DNA of 64,000 bases, from contig CP053155.1 in NCBI GenBank assembly GCA_014607495.2, positions 8,184,001 to 8,248,000 on the forward strand, in the 5' to 3' direction. Positions 54,928 through 64,000 of the stretch are shown here, piece by piece. Under the pieces are notes generated by a model. It made no database searches, was not told the DNA's origin, and worked only from the letters and a program-made list of their open reading frames with translations. Every line of letters starts with the position of its first letter. Within the stretch, counting starts at the first letter, position 1. The position numbers were made by a program, and so were the translations under genes. Origin of the DNA: Carposina sasakii. Lineage: Eukaryota; Arthropoda; Insecta; Lepidoptera; Carposinidae.

Positions 54928-56225
54928 AAATAGTACGAGTATTTAATCGTGCGTTCTTAAAGCAATTTTTGTATACTTACCTAATCAGTACCTACATTAT
55001 TAGTAGGTTGGTATATATTTGAATTTTCAGTTAAAATTAGCTAAGGTACTACCGGGTTTGTCTAATTTACGAACAATCAACTCTAGACGACGGTTTTACT
55101 ACTTATCTGGATGTTATAAAAATTAAAATAGCTTTTAAATAGAACTTTAACGCTCAATAGAGTTTGTAAAATAACGGATGTAGTGTGTGATATAACTCAT
55201 ACATATAAGGCTCCTCTTTCCACGAAATCTACCAGACTAAATGGGAGTATTTTTAAAAGTATCACATCTCTATTAGATAGATACCTACACCTGCAAAATG
55301 CAAAAACTTACTCGGGTTTCTTGCTATGACGTCATCAGCTCTGTTTATCCTTTGTGATATTTTCATACCATTTTTCTCTAAATATTGGTAGTTACGAGTA
55401 TTAGAAGTTAAGATGTTATTCCTTTGTTTAAGAGTTTAGACTGGTTTAAGTTAATTTTAAACTGTTTACACACACATACTGTCAGCCGTGGTATTGTGAG
55501 GCAACTTAGATACAGATACCTACTAAATTAACTTCAGGGGTATAAAGAAAGGTTCACCAAAACAGTCTTAATTTAATTTTATAGCGACATGTAGAGGCAC
55601 AGCGAATTAAAATGTTATTTCATAGATGTTTCTATACTACCGAGTAAGTAGGACAAAGACAGTAAATAAGCAGGTCAACGGTGTAACTCTACACATCAGC
55701 TAATTGCAGTCCACTGCTGGACGTAGGCCCCCAGGGTACGTCACACACAGAGCTACTGCCATCCGGGGGTTTTTGCCCATGCCTGGGCAGGCGGGTTAGT
55801 GACATAATACACTAGTACTAGTAAATTATAGTCTCTAGCAAGACTTTACTGAACTGGCCAGACGTACACGGACAAAGAATTCTACTCCCCCGCAATTCTG
55901 CGAAATCCTTTGTACATATGGGAATGTAGACTGTAAATGGATGCATCTGTAGATACTACTACTGTAGGTATCTACTGGTTTAGTAAAAAAAATATATATA
56001 CCTATATATTTCGCAAAACAAGAGTCCATAGCGTTAATAATAAAATAGATCTTATAAAAACTATGTTATTAACAATTTGAAATAATTTATTTTAATTTAT
56101 AGGTAAGGACAATTTAGTTCAGGAATTATTATAATTAATTTGAAATAATTTAATTTAATTTAGAAATTATTATATTTAATTTTAGTGTCTTTGTCGGGCA
56201 GGACACGAGTCCAGTGCTGTATAAT
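54928..56225. other. Gene-free stretch with one retroposon fragment
   Basis: 55690-55805 (CAGCTAATTGCAGTCCACTG, TGGACGTAGGCCCCCAGGG, CCTGGGCAGGCGGGTTAGTG) belongs to the (GAT)n retroposon family, reverse orientation. The rest is unassigned. Confidence 0.5.
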
Positions 56226-56773
56226 CCCAAGTAGCACAGATAGCTGAATAAATACTCACTTTTAGATCTACACACAGCTCTGGGCGTATTAAGACTCATA
56301 TAAGAATACACTCGTAGTCCCTTAGCTGCATAATAGCAGTCAGTGATATTTAAACAGCTTAAGGGTAAATAAGAGCTGCATTGTGGGTCACAAATATACC
56401 CTTAAAACGCAAAGAGTTATAGAAAGAGCCAAGAGCAATATAAGAAAGTACTTGTGAACTGTTATTGAGCTGACTCATTAAAGGGGCACAAGTTCTCATA
56501 ATATTAAGCCAATAGATGCATAACGGGACACCTGTGGCCCATAATATATCTTAGCGCTGAACATATTTGTGGGAGATTGAGGTAATTATATATTTTCAGT
56601 GATGAAATATACGATTTTTATATCGCCTGACGTCGTGCACGTGCGGCTTAGTCATTCGAAATGTCTTATTGTAAACAATCTGCACGTGCACAGCGCGAGC
56701 GCAGGTAGTTGTCCCTTTCCCCACCACTGCCTGCCTGACTATAAAAGGCAGCCCGAGCCTTGTCGATAGATCA

Positions 56774-58081
56774 CCCTCCGCCCCATCAGGGCCGGCGTCC
56801 CCCAAGGCTCAGTCCTTTCTCCCATCCTCTACTCGCTCTACACGAGCGACATCCCGCACACTCCAAACGTGGAGCTCGCCCTATTTGCGGATGACACCGC
56901 ACTCTACACGTCGCACTGGGACCATGGGGTTATCTGCAAAACCCTGCAAAAAGCCGTCACCACCTTAGGCTCATGGTTCCGGCGTTGGCGTATCGAGGTC
57001 AACCCCGACAAAAGCGCAGCAATGCTCTTTGGTCGGACTCGCCCAGACCCGTACACCCCGGGCCGACGCCAGTCGGTCTCAGACATTAGGCTATTTGACC
57101 GCTCTATCCCCTGGGTAGAGACGTACAAATACCTTGGTGTGACCCTTGATCGTAAACTTACGTTCAAGGCTCACCTCAAGATAGTGTCTAATCGGGCGCG
57201 GTTCTTCGCAAGCCGCCTCTCCTCGTTGACGTCTAAAAAGAGCAAACTTGGGCTTCGGCACAAGATTACTCTCTACAAGACGATCATACGCCCGGTACTC
57301 ATGTACTCGAGCGTAGTCTTCGCCCACATCCCACGATCCACTCTCTACCGAATGCAGGTGATCCAGAACCAATTTCTGAGGCGTGCCACGGGTTCCCCGT
57401 GGTACGTCCGGAACTTGGATCTGCATCGCGACCTCGAGGTACCGACCCTCCGTAAATACATGAAGGACGCTTCACGTCGCTTCTTTGACCGCTTATCCCA
57501 TCACACCAACCCGCTGGTTGTGAAAGCCATTACCTACCAACCCCGTCACTACCACTCGACGGGGCAGAGACGACGTCCCCGAGACGTACTCGCGGACGAC
57601 GACGACGCCATTACGGCGTATCTGGCCAGTTTAACTCCAGCCCCCGCGTCAAGCGCAACCACTATGCGGCGCCCCCGTCGGAGGGGACGCCGCCAACCTC
57701 TCATAGATGCAACACACACCAGACAGGTGACTGACCAAAGTAGGCAGCCCTGATCTGACTCGTTTGGCCAACACAGCCCCACCGCAGTTGTTTCGAGGGT
57801 TCTTTAGCGGTGGGTTTTTCAGGAACCCTTAGTAGGTAGAGTCGAAAGTAGGACGCTGCTGGGCATCGACCCTACCAGCCATCCTACAAATAGTCATAAA
57901 AACCTTTGTTTAGTCCCCCAAGCGACAAAGCCCCAGCCGCATCTGGGGTGCACTGGTCGCGTAGGTTTAAACCATTCGGTTGTGCGCCTTCAGCGCACAC
58001 CAAGTAGCCCGGTGAAGATGACAAAGCCCTTCAGGCTATCATCAGTTTATCATAAAAAAAAAAATAATAAAAAAAAAAAAA
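56774..58081 (+). mobile_element. 5'-truncated Jockey-like LINE, 1308 bp
   Basis: Flanked by a perfect 12-bp duplication GTCGATAGATCA (56762-56773 and 58082-58093) and ending in an A-rich tail. GC-rich compared with all surroundings. Near the 3' end CCCCAGCCGCATCTGGGG can form a hairpin. The open frame is undamaged, so the insertion is young. Confidence 0.88.
56776..57753 (+). CDS. C-terminal part of LINE reverse transcriptase (partial)
   Basis: Open from the insertion junction: RAGVPQGSVLSPILYSLY (RT fingers/palm motif), then FADDTALY (catalytic Asp pair at about 56887), NPDKSAAMLFGR and YKYLGVTLDRKLTFKAHL (thumb). A region typical of Jockey-clade C-termini follows (LYKTIIRPVLMYSSVVFA), with a basic tail ending at the TGA at 57753. 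About 325 residues remain of an ORF usually near 900-1000, so endonuclease and N-terminal RT are missing. No stops or slips. The ATG-less start is the truncation point, not a real start. The copy cannot be autonomous. Confidence 0.88.
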   Translation, partial: LRPIRAGVPQGSVLSPILYSLYTSDIPHTPNVELALFADDTALYTSHWDHGVICKTLQKAVTTLGSWFRRWRIEVNPDKSAAMLFGRTRPDPYTPGRRQSVSDIRLFDRSIPWVETYKYLGVTLDRKLTFKAHLKIVSNRARFFASRLSSLTSKKSKLGLRHKITLYKTIIRPVLMYSSVVFAHIPRSTLYRMQVIQNQFLRRATGSPWYVRNLDLHRDLEVPTLRKYMKDASRRFFDRLSHHTNPLVVKAITYQPRHYHSTGQRRRPRDVLADDDDAITAYLASLTPAPASSATTMRRPRRRGRRQPLIDATHTRQVTDQSRQP

Positions 58082-58436
58082 GTCGATAGATCAGATGTTG
58101 TTCTGCTACGGACAAGGCACGATCGCTAGTGCTCTGAACTATCTAGATTACCAGGTACTTTTACTATGTTAGTTTGATATCCTATTATTTATGATTTTAT
58201 GCCTTAAAATATAATAATAATAATGCTAAATGGAAACTTAGTTTATATTGAGTTGTGATATTTGTAATAAATAATTTAAATAGATTTCTTCTCTTTTTAT
58301 TTTATCTCACATATTTACCGCTAAGCAGCCTTTATTTATCCATTGACACTGTCTGCATATAGCGGCAGTTTAAACGTTCACAAGATGCCTCATGGATATT
58401 TAGAGGTTCACTAGTATATCAAAATAAATGGCTTTA

Positions 58437-58915
58437 ACTTTAACTCGTGAAACGCTTAACAGCTCTTTAATAAGTAATGATTCACACGTGAAATGCTTAA
58501 CGGCTCTGTAATAAGTAATGGTTCACGCGTGAAACGCTTTACAGCCCCTTTAATAAGTAATGGTTCACATGTGAAACACTAAGCACTCCTTTGATAAATA
58601 TAGGTTCACAAGTGAATCACTAAACAGCCATTTGATAAATAACGGTTCACATAGCTGTTTAACATCAACCAAGGCTGCATACGGAGTTACATGTTCAATT
58701 CTACTTTGCTCTTGAACTGTTTCACAGTATACAGGTGAATCGCTCAACAGCCCTTTAATAAGTAATGGTCCACACGTGAAACGCTTAACAGCCCTTTAAT
58801 GAGAAATGGTTCACATGTGAAACACTAAGCAGTCCTTTGATGAATATAGGTTCACAAGTGAATCACTAAACAGCCCTTTAATAAATAACGGTTCACATAG
58901 CTGTTTTACATCAAC
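58437..58915. repeat. Tandem array of a 47-bp unit in two blocks
   Basis: The unit is roughly GGTTCACAcGTGAAaCgCT plus AACAGCCCTTTAATAAGTAA. About six units in 58437-58660 and four in 58735-58915, each block closing with GGTTCACATAGCTGTTTNACA. Every unit centres on a near palindrome (TTCACACGTGAA, TTCACATGTGAA, TTCACGCGTGAA or TTCACAAGTGAA). Confidence 0.8.
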
Positions 58916-59386
58916 CACCATTTTAAGCTGGAAATATTATAATTTACTTTACTTTTTTTATATGTTTTGTGCATGAATTACGAACTTATTAAATTAGGTA
59001 TTACTTCTTATATCGTAACATTCTCTATTTATTTAATAGTTCTGTCCAAACTATTGAAAATTGTTGGACCAAGATTTTAAAACACATAGCTTATTTACAT
59101 CATTTATTACTATATTATTTAAACATACAATATTTTCGTAGCGTACCAAAATTATCTTAGACAATATACATATATAATGTCAGTAAACTTGCATTCCCAG
59201 ACATTTTTCTTGCACTAATAAAGAAAACCGTTCCGTTTACTTAGGTACCAATAAATATATTATGAAACGACACCGCCTTTAATATGTCGTTTACGTTTAT
59301 GTTGTCACAAGTTACTATGGTCACTTTTCAATAATAAATAAAATGAATATACAAAAATATTATTTTCTATAGTCACGCGTCACCAA

Positions 59387-59640
59387 CAGGCTCATTGTGA
59401 TACATTACTTAGGTATTCGGCTGAATAAAGAGTAACATGGTCTCTCAACCAGTTGATATTCAGCTCTTACAACACCTGTTACCCCTTATAACTCTCTTAA
59501 ATTTCTGCTTCTACCACCAACAGGCCCGTTGTGATACATTACTTAGGTATTCAGATGAATGAAGAGTAACATGGTCTCTTAACCAGTTGATATTCAGCTC
59601 TTACAACACCTGTTACCCCTTATAACTCTCTTAAATATCT
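59387..59640. repeat. Tandem duplication, 2 x about 127 bp
   Basis: CACCAACAGGC(T/C)C(A/G)TTGTGATAC through TTATAACTCTCTTAAAT occurs twice back to back with few differences (TTCGGCTGAATAAAG vs TTCAGATGAATGAAG). Confidence 0.8.
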
Positions 59641-59656
59641 GATTCTGCGCTCTTAA

Positions 59657-60778
59657 GGGGGGAAACCAGTTTAGACCAATCAAAAAATCGACTTTATTTT
59701 TATTGCATAAATCGTTAGTATAACTCGTCAAGAATATGTGGTCAAAATTTGAAAGCAAAATTCGCATTATTTTCAATGCTATGAGGACTTGAGTGACCGC
59801 CCATCGGTCCGGAGTCGAAGCGCGCGGTAGTTAGAACGGAGCGGTCGCTCAGTGACCCTTTTTCAGTTACCTGCCTCAATTATTCCTTAGTACCGCTGTA
59901 CTAAGGAATAATAGAGAGGGGGGCATCTCGGCAGATGTTGTTGTTTGACCTGGGGTAGAACTTTCTCGAACGTTTACGATATTTCGACAGAGCGTCGAGC
60001 TTGGCTAGTTCAGCTCCGGCTTTCTTACCGAGTGTTGTCAAAATGTCAGCGTATCCGAAAGGTTCCCGTGAGTTTACCGAACGACGTGGTAGACCACGTA
60101 AGAGATCATTCCATGGTAATCAACACACCAGAGTGATAAATGTATATATGAATAAAATTAATAATTTTATATAATTAATAAAAAATAATTACTGCCTCGA
60201 ATCTCGTTTTCGCTACATTTTATTTCAAACGCGTTTTTCTCGAAACGACTTTTTTTCCACTTGTGGGCATTCTAGCTTGAAAAGTTATTGACCAATCGTT
60301 CTGAAATTTGGTGTGAACATTCTTTATTTAATTCAAATCTAGATGAACCTAATTCTGGAATTATATGATTATTAAAAATATGTTTTTTTATGTGAAAAAG
60401 GTGAAAAAATATGGTATAAAAACATAACATTGTCTTCAAACACCTCAAAAAAATGCAATTTTCATTTTTTTTTTACACAATCAGGTTCATATTCTTAGGA
60501 AATATGTTGTTAACGAAAAAAAAAAAATGTGATGATTACAGATGAAAATTGCTACCACAGGAATGCCCACCAGCAAAATACTCCGATGGTAATCGTCCAT
60601 GGACAGCACGATCTAGCGACACTGTTTCCGGCGGAAATCGCTTGAAAAAATTCTCAAGTCTATTTCAAACCATGAATAAAATATTCTCAAATTCAAAAAA
60701 AATTCTGTTTATATTATCCATATGTAAAAAATTCACGAAAAACAACAAAATTTCGGCCTCCTAAACTGGTTTCCCCCC
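59657..60778. mobile_element. TTAA-flanked DNA transposon, non-autonomous, 1122 bp
   Basis: Perfect 18-bp inverted ends GGGGGGAAACCAGTTTAG / CTAAACTGGTTTCCCCCC, flanked by TTAA (59653-59656 and 60779-60782). TTAA with G-rich ends fits Kolobok-type better than piggyBac, but no transposase is present to decide. A short frame at 59945-60136 (ends VSLPNDVVDHVRDHSMVINT) may be the last piece of a captured or original gene. A perfect 15-bp hairpin (ATTATTCCTTAGTAC) sits at 59879-59912. Confidence 0.8.
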
Positions 60779-60935
60779 TTAAGCAGCTTATGTGACATTA
60801 GAGCTGAATAATTTGTGCCCATTTAAGTGGTTTAAGGGCTGAATAAGCTCGGAATCAGCTTTTATGCAGCTTTCTTATACCATTTCAAGGGTAGTCCAAT
60901 ATTCACTTGCTATACAGCCTCTTGTGCTACTTGGG

Positions 60936-61507
60936 AATGACACTGTCCACCTAATATACCTGCACTGTATACATTTAGAAAGACAATTAGAATAATGTTC
61001 ACATAAACACATACATATATAACTATACACACGGCTGTGTTTCTAAAAATTAGGTACCTAGCCAAAACTACAAGATCGCGAAGGAGACCCCACAGCCACG
61101 CTCGGCATAGAGGGTCGAAAAGATCAGTGACAATTTGCTAATCATTCGCCTGATAGATTGTCCCTAAATTCCTTATTCGACTCTTAGAACAAGCACGGAA
61201 GGAGATACCAGTGGTGTAATTTAGTGAAGGCTCGCATTAGCTTACTCCGACCGAGCTTACTCCGACTTTAAACTTGCAGATACCTAATAAGTTATAACTC
61301 GCATACGCCTAGGTGTAAAATTTGGTGAAAATGTTTGATATGTAGTTAAATTTACTATAACGAGTATTATCAATCAATCAAATTATCTGTATAATTATAC
61401 GTCAAAAATACTATAGCTTGACATACATATACCAAATATAAGCTTAACAATTCCGATGTTATCCAATAAAAATATTGATAAAAATAGTCTATTACGTACA
61501 TAGGAAT
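60936..61507. other. Gene-free stretch
   Basis: No recognisable genes or complete repeats. Confidence 0.35.
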
Positions 61508-61841
61508 ATACAGGATATTTTTTTATCGTCAACAATTGCGACAACTACGCATTTTCCTTGTAAACATGAATAGTTTTCTCCATGAAAGCATAACTGGGAA
61601 GTGTCTGGTTTCCCGGATATTATTAGCCAGAGACGTGTTGACACGTGTGTAACAAACATATTTCTAAAAAAAACGTATACAAACCAGCGCAAAGACTAAA
61701 GGCCGTATATTAAGCACGACCACATCAATAAAAAATCAGAAAAATTTAAATCGTTTACCAGTAATTTTTGGTTACTTTATTTGATATGTAGAGTACGTAA
61801 CCGTTGTATATGATAGCAACCAAAAAACAACACCTGTATAC
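61508..61841. mobile_element. TACAGGGTG-family element, copy 4 (reverse, diverged)
   Basis: ACAGGATATTTTTTTATCGTCAAC ... GTGTCTGGTTTCCCGGATAT ... TAGAGTACGTAACCGTTG ... AACACCTGTATA. The most eroded of the four copies. Confidence 0.6.
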
Positions 61842-62033
61842 ATATAAGATATATTATTGAGGATTTTCAAAATAAACCACATGGAGTAAATAAAAATACC
61901 GGAGAGAGTCCCATTAAACAAAAAGTGTGATATCTCTATTATGACAGTTTTTCAAAGTATGACAGTCGAAATCATTTGGCTACTGACGTTTGATGTGTTA
62001 ACCTCGTTTTCGCAGTGCAATAAAATATAAATA

Positions 62034-62108
62034 ATGCCGTCGTGCGTTGTGAAAATCTGACGAAACAATAGCAGTTACATTAATAAAAGTAAAGGGATCA
62101 TTTCACAC
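62034..62108 (+). pseudogene. First exon of a THAP-domain gene, with a stop at a zinc ligand
   Basis: ATG at 62034 gives MPSCVVKI, then TGA (62058-62060), then RNNSSYINKSKGIISH and a GTAAGA donor at 62109. THAP domains (C2CH zinc fingers of DNA-binding proteins and of P-element and Kolobok transposases) open with MPxCxxxxC, and a TGA occupies exactly the second Cys position. KSKGI..H and a splice donor after His also fit THAP first exons. No second exon was found downstream. Most likely a dead fragment of a THAP gene or transposase. Selenocysteine is improbable. Confidence 0.6.
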
Positions 62109-62210
62109 GTAAGAATGTAATTATATATCAATTGCAGTCTTTTAAGATAAAAATTATTAATCGTTTTTTAAAATTGAAAACGTTGTTTTTACCCACCAGT
62201 GTTATATTAC

Positions 62211-62277
62211 TAATTTTCAGTTAGTACATACTAAATTCCCAGAAGTAGGGAATTTAGTATGTACTAACTGAAAATTA
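62211..62277. repeat. Perfect 30-bp inverted repeat with 7-base loop
   Basis: Left arm 62211-62240 (TAATTTTCAGTTAGTACATA + CTAAATTCCC), loop AGAAGTA, right arm 62248-62277 the exact complement. No mismatches, no target duplication identified. Confidence 0.85.
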
Positions 62278-62489
62278 AAATTATAACTCAAAGAAAACAT
62301 TTATGTAGCTATTAATGATACAAAAGATTAAGAATTTCCCTGTCAAAGTAAAATGACATTAAGCTACTACGACCAGAGAGCTACCATGTGCTGAAGCAAA
62401 AATATCAAGACAGAATAAATTTGAAATAGTACAATAAAAGTATTTTGAAATATGAACGGAAGTATGGTAGTAATAAGGCTCTAATTCAT

Positions 62490-62760
62490 TTGACCACCGC
62501 GTCAACGTCTCATCGCATTCTCGTCGAATGTTACACGACTACGTTCAAAAGCCGTACCGTCGCGCGTCGACGCAGTCTCGTCGAAATGAACGTGGACTAT
62601 TTAAAATAGCCGTCTATGAATTCGACTACTCTACGAACGAACGATAAACCGTTGAATCGTCGAATGTAGATAGTCTAGTCGATTCGACTAGTTCGTTGAA
62701 TAAACGCCCATCGCTAGTATCTACTCTAGAACTTTCCGGTAGTAGATACCTACTACTATT
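62490..62760. other. CpG-rich patch with TCGTCGA/CGACTA words
   Basis: GTCGCGCGTCGACGCAGTC, repeated TCGTCGAA, and the palindrome TAGTCGATTCGACTA make this unlike the surrounding AT-rich DNA. No frame or ends could be assigned. Possibly another foldback element. Confidence 0.4.
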
Positions 62761-62794
62761 TACGTCGATATAAATATTTATTTACAACTAGTGG

Positions 62795-63111
62795 ACGCCC
62801 GCGACTCCGTCCGCGTGGACTACAGAAAAAAACAAAATAACAAAATTATCCGGGATAAAAATATTTTCCCGGGATAAAGAGTAGCCTATATGTTAAGTGG
62901 GACCTGTCACAATATATTCCTGAAAACTGCATCGAAATAGGTTCAGCCGTTTCTGAGATTAGCGTGCACAAACGCACAGACAAACAGACAAAAATTCAAA
63001 TAATCATTGCTTTGGGTACTTTTGCGTTGATAAAGGTATTCTATAATATTTTTTCTTATATATCTTCCATGTACAGACAGCGATCCGTTACATTTTTATT
63101 ATATGTATAGA
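62795..63111 (-). mobile_element. Helitron-like repeat, full length, reverse
   Basis: The minus strand starts TCTATACATATAATAAAAATG after A and ends GGGCGTCCACTAG before T. Contains AACGGATCGCTGTCTGTACA and GGCTGAACCTATTTCGATG. With both A/T borders intact it is the cleanest copy. Confidence 0.75.
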
Positions 63112-64000
63112 TATGTACCTATATATTCAATCTTTCAAATGTCTATTACACCTAGGTTCTAAACTGCCATTAAACCGGAAAGGATTTTCTTGGCACAATA
63201 TAAATTAAAAGTTTTGTGAAGTAATACGAGAACTTTCAAAAAATTTATTCCTAACTGATTTTTTTTTTCTTAAGAATAGATCCAGAAATAGTATCTAATG
63301 GTCATAATTTTTTTTTTAATGGCGTAAATTTCACGTCATAGATAAATGCGGGCAACCCTATTATGACAGACCGCCGCCATTTCTACATAACAGATGTTTG
63401 TTCTTGGAGGCTACCTCCGGTATTTTTATTTCCTCCATGATAAACCACAAATTGTTTCTCTGAAAATACAAAGTTTTGTTTTATTTATTACGCCTACATA
63501 TTACAACAACTATCGTTTAACCACTTTATTTACACTTTTATCTTACCTGAAAATACAAAGAAACGACATTTAAAGTTCACTAATATCGCTTCCTCAAGTA
63601 TATCCTTCACTTTATCTATCTATAAGTTTTAATAATAATGAAATAACTAAGTAATCTTAATATCAATCCGCCATTGCATAAAATGTCGCTTCCTGTCAAC
63701 TTCCAATGACAGCTTTACGAACGCGAGAAGCGCGGCAAAATTTGAAATGACGAAGTGTCATTTCATTACATACATTTATGTCTTTCAAAGATATTTTATG
63801 GGTTGTCTACTATCACATAATCGCCTTTGTACAACTTTATAGTGCAATAAAGAATCTATCTATCTATGACATCATTTAGAAATGTAGCAGGACCAGCGTT
63901 TAAAGGCTGATACCTCGCAGGTACGAGTAACTAACAAAACACTTGAATACTAAACTTTCAAGCAAAAAATCAGTATTCTTTGAGCCATAACTTTTTTCAC
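63112..64000. other. Gene-free end of the window
   Basis: No recognisable coding region. GCCGCCATTTC, ATGACAGACC and GAAATGACG..GTGTCATTTC motifs near 63370-63770 hint at further inverted repeats, but no borders could be set. Confidence 0.3.

Larger units (their letters stand above)
56568..58311 (+). mobile_element. Solo LTR (about 424 bp) split by a LINE
   Basis: TGTGGGAGAT at the left and ATCTCACA at the right, flanked by TATT on both sides (56564-56567 and 58312-58315). After discounting the LINE and one target copy about 424 bp remain. The left part has two CACGTG boxes (GTGCACGTGCGG, CTGCACGTGCACAG) and TATAAAA (56740-56746). An initiator TCA (56771-56773) lies 33 bp on. AATAAA (about 58267) lies near the right end. 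This is the layout of U3-R-U5. No internal retroviral region remains, so it is a recombination remnant. Confidence 0.72.
56226..60935. mobile_element. Outer inverted-repeat element carrying three nested components
   Basis: The left end CCCAAGTAGCACA..AGCTG and the right end CAGCC..TGTGCTACTTGGG are inverted. AAT adjoins both sides. Remaining outer sequence (about 56226-56567, 58316-59652, 60783-60935) is full of AGCTG/CAGCT and TTAAGGGTAA/TTAAGAG words in both orientations. Inserted are a solo LTR, a LINE within that LTR, and a TTAA transposon. Family unknown. Confidence 0.6.

Noticed and set aside
58437..58915. CRISPR-like array
   Set aside because: Units are contiguous without unique spacers, and the sequence context is an insect genome.
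62058..62060. TGA read as selenocysteine in the THAP exon
   Set aside because: No SECIS-like structure was recognised nearby, and selenium at a structural zinc site is not known for THAP; nonsense mutation is simpler.

Overview
The window looks like genomic DNA of a moth or butterfly (Lepidoptera). Three things point there. It carries short two-exon genes for signal-peptide proteins with Ala-Tyr-Thr-Ala-Pro repeats, typical of insect cuticle. It contains lepidopteran-type interspersed repeats, including Helitron-like elements with CTAG ends and retroposons with (GAT)n or (TATG)n tails. It also holds BEL/Pao retrotransposons in an AT-rich background. No prokaryotic features were seen.

Host genes. 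Nine small secreted-protein genes plus one cuticle pseudogene are spread over 2.3-53.1 kb, on both strands. Minus strand: 66 aa at 2374-3132, 78 aa at 27988-28487, 77 aa at 35265-36616, 75 aa at 40241-41141. Plus strand: 97 aa at 10494-10899, Gly-rich 60 aa at 30371-31581, Arg/Pro/Val-repeat 120 aa at 42783-43798, 68 aa at 45585-46127, 95 aa at 52573-53099. All share one design: a TATA box, an insect initiator about 30 bp downstream, a tiny first exon coding for 4-6 residues, a phase-0 intron inside the signal-peptide codons, and one second exon holding the rest. The likely shared role is structural protein of the cuticle or another secreted matrix, probably expressed together. The broken copy lies at 8754-9058. 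The first exon of a THAP-domain gene, broken by a stop codon, lies at 62034-62108.

Large mobile elements. 13517-19699 is a complete BEL/Pao LTR retrotransposon with two 231-bp LTRs that read as identical, a 4-bp target duplication and one uninterrupted 1789-codon gag-pol frame. 21356-27706 is a second, different BEL/Pao element with a truncated 5' LTR, a pol frameshift and a 0.12-kb insertion. 56226-60935 is a nested block: an outer inverted-repeat element contains a solo LTR (56568-58311), which is split at its transcription start by a 5'-truncated Jockey-like LINE (56774-58081). The same outer element also holds a 47-bp tandem array and a 1.1-kb TTAA-flanked DNA transposon.

Small repeats fill most of the remainder: Harbinger-type MITEs (TTA/TAA duplications), three hAT-type elements (8-bp duplications), Helitron-like elements, several foldback families, tRNA-derived SINEs, a 0.7-kb inverted repeat at 36.9-37.6 kb, and an 0.8-kb element packed with CGATA/TATCG motifs at 32.5-33.3 kb. 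All coordinates were read by eye, so repeat edges may be off by a few bases.
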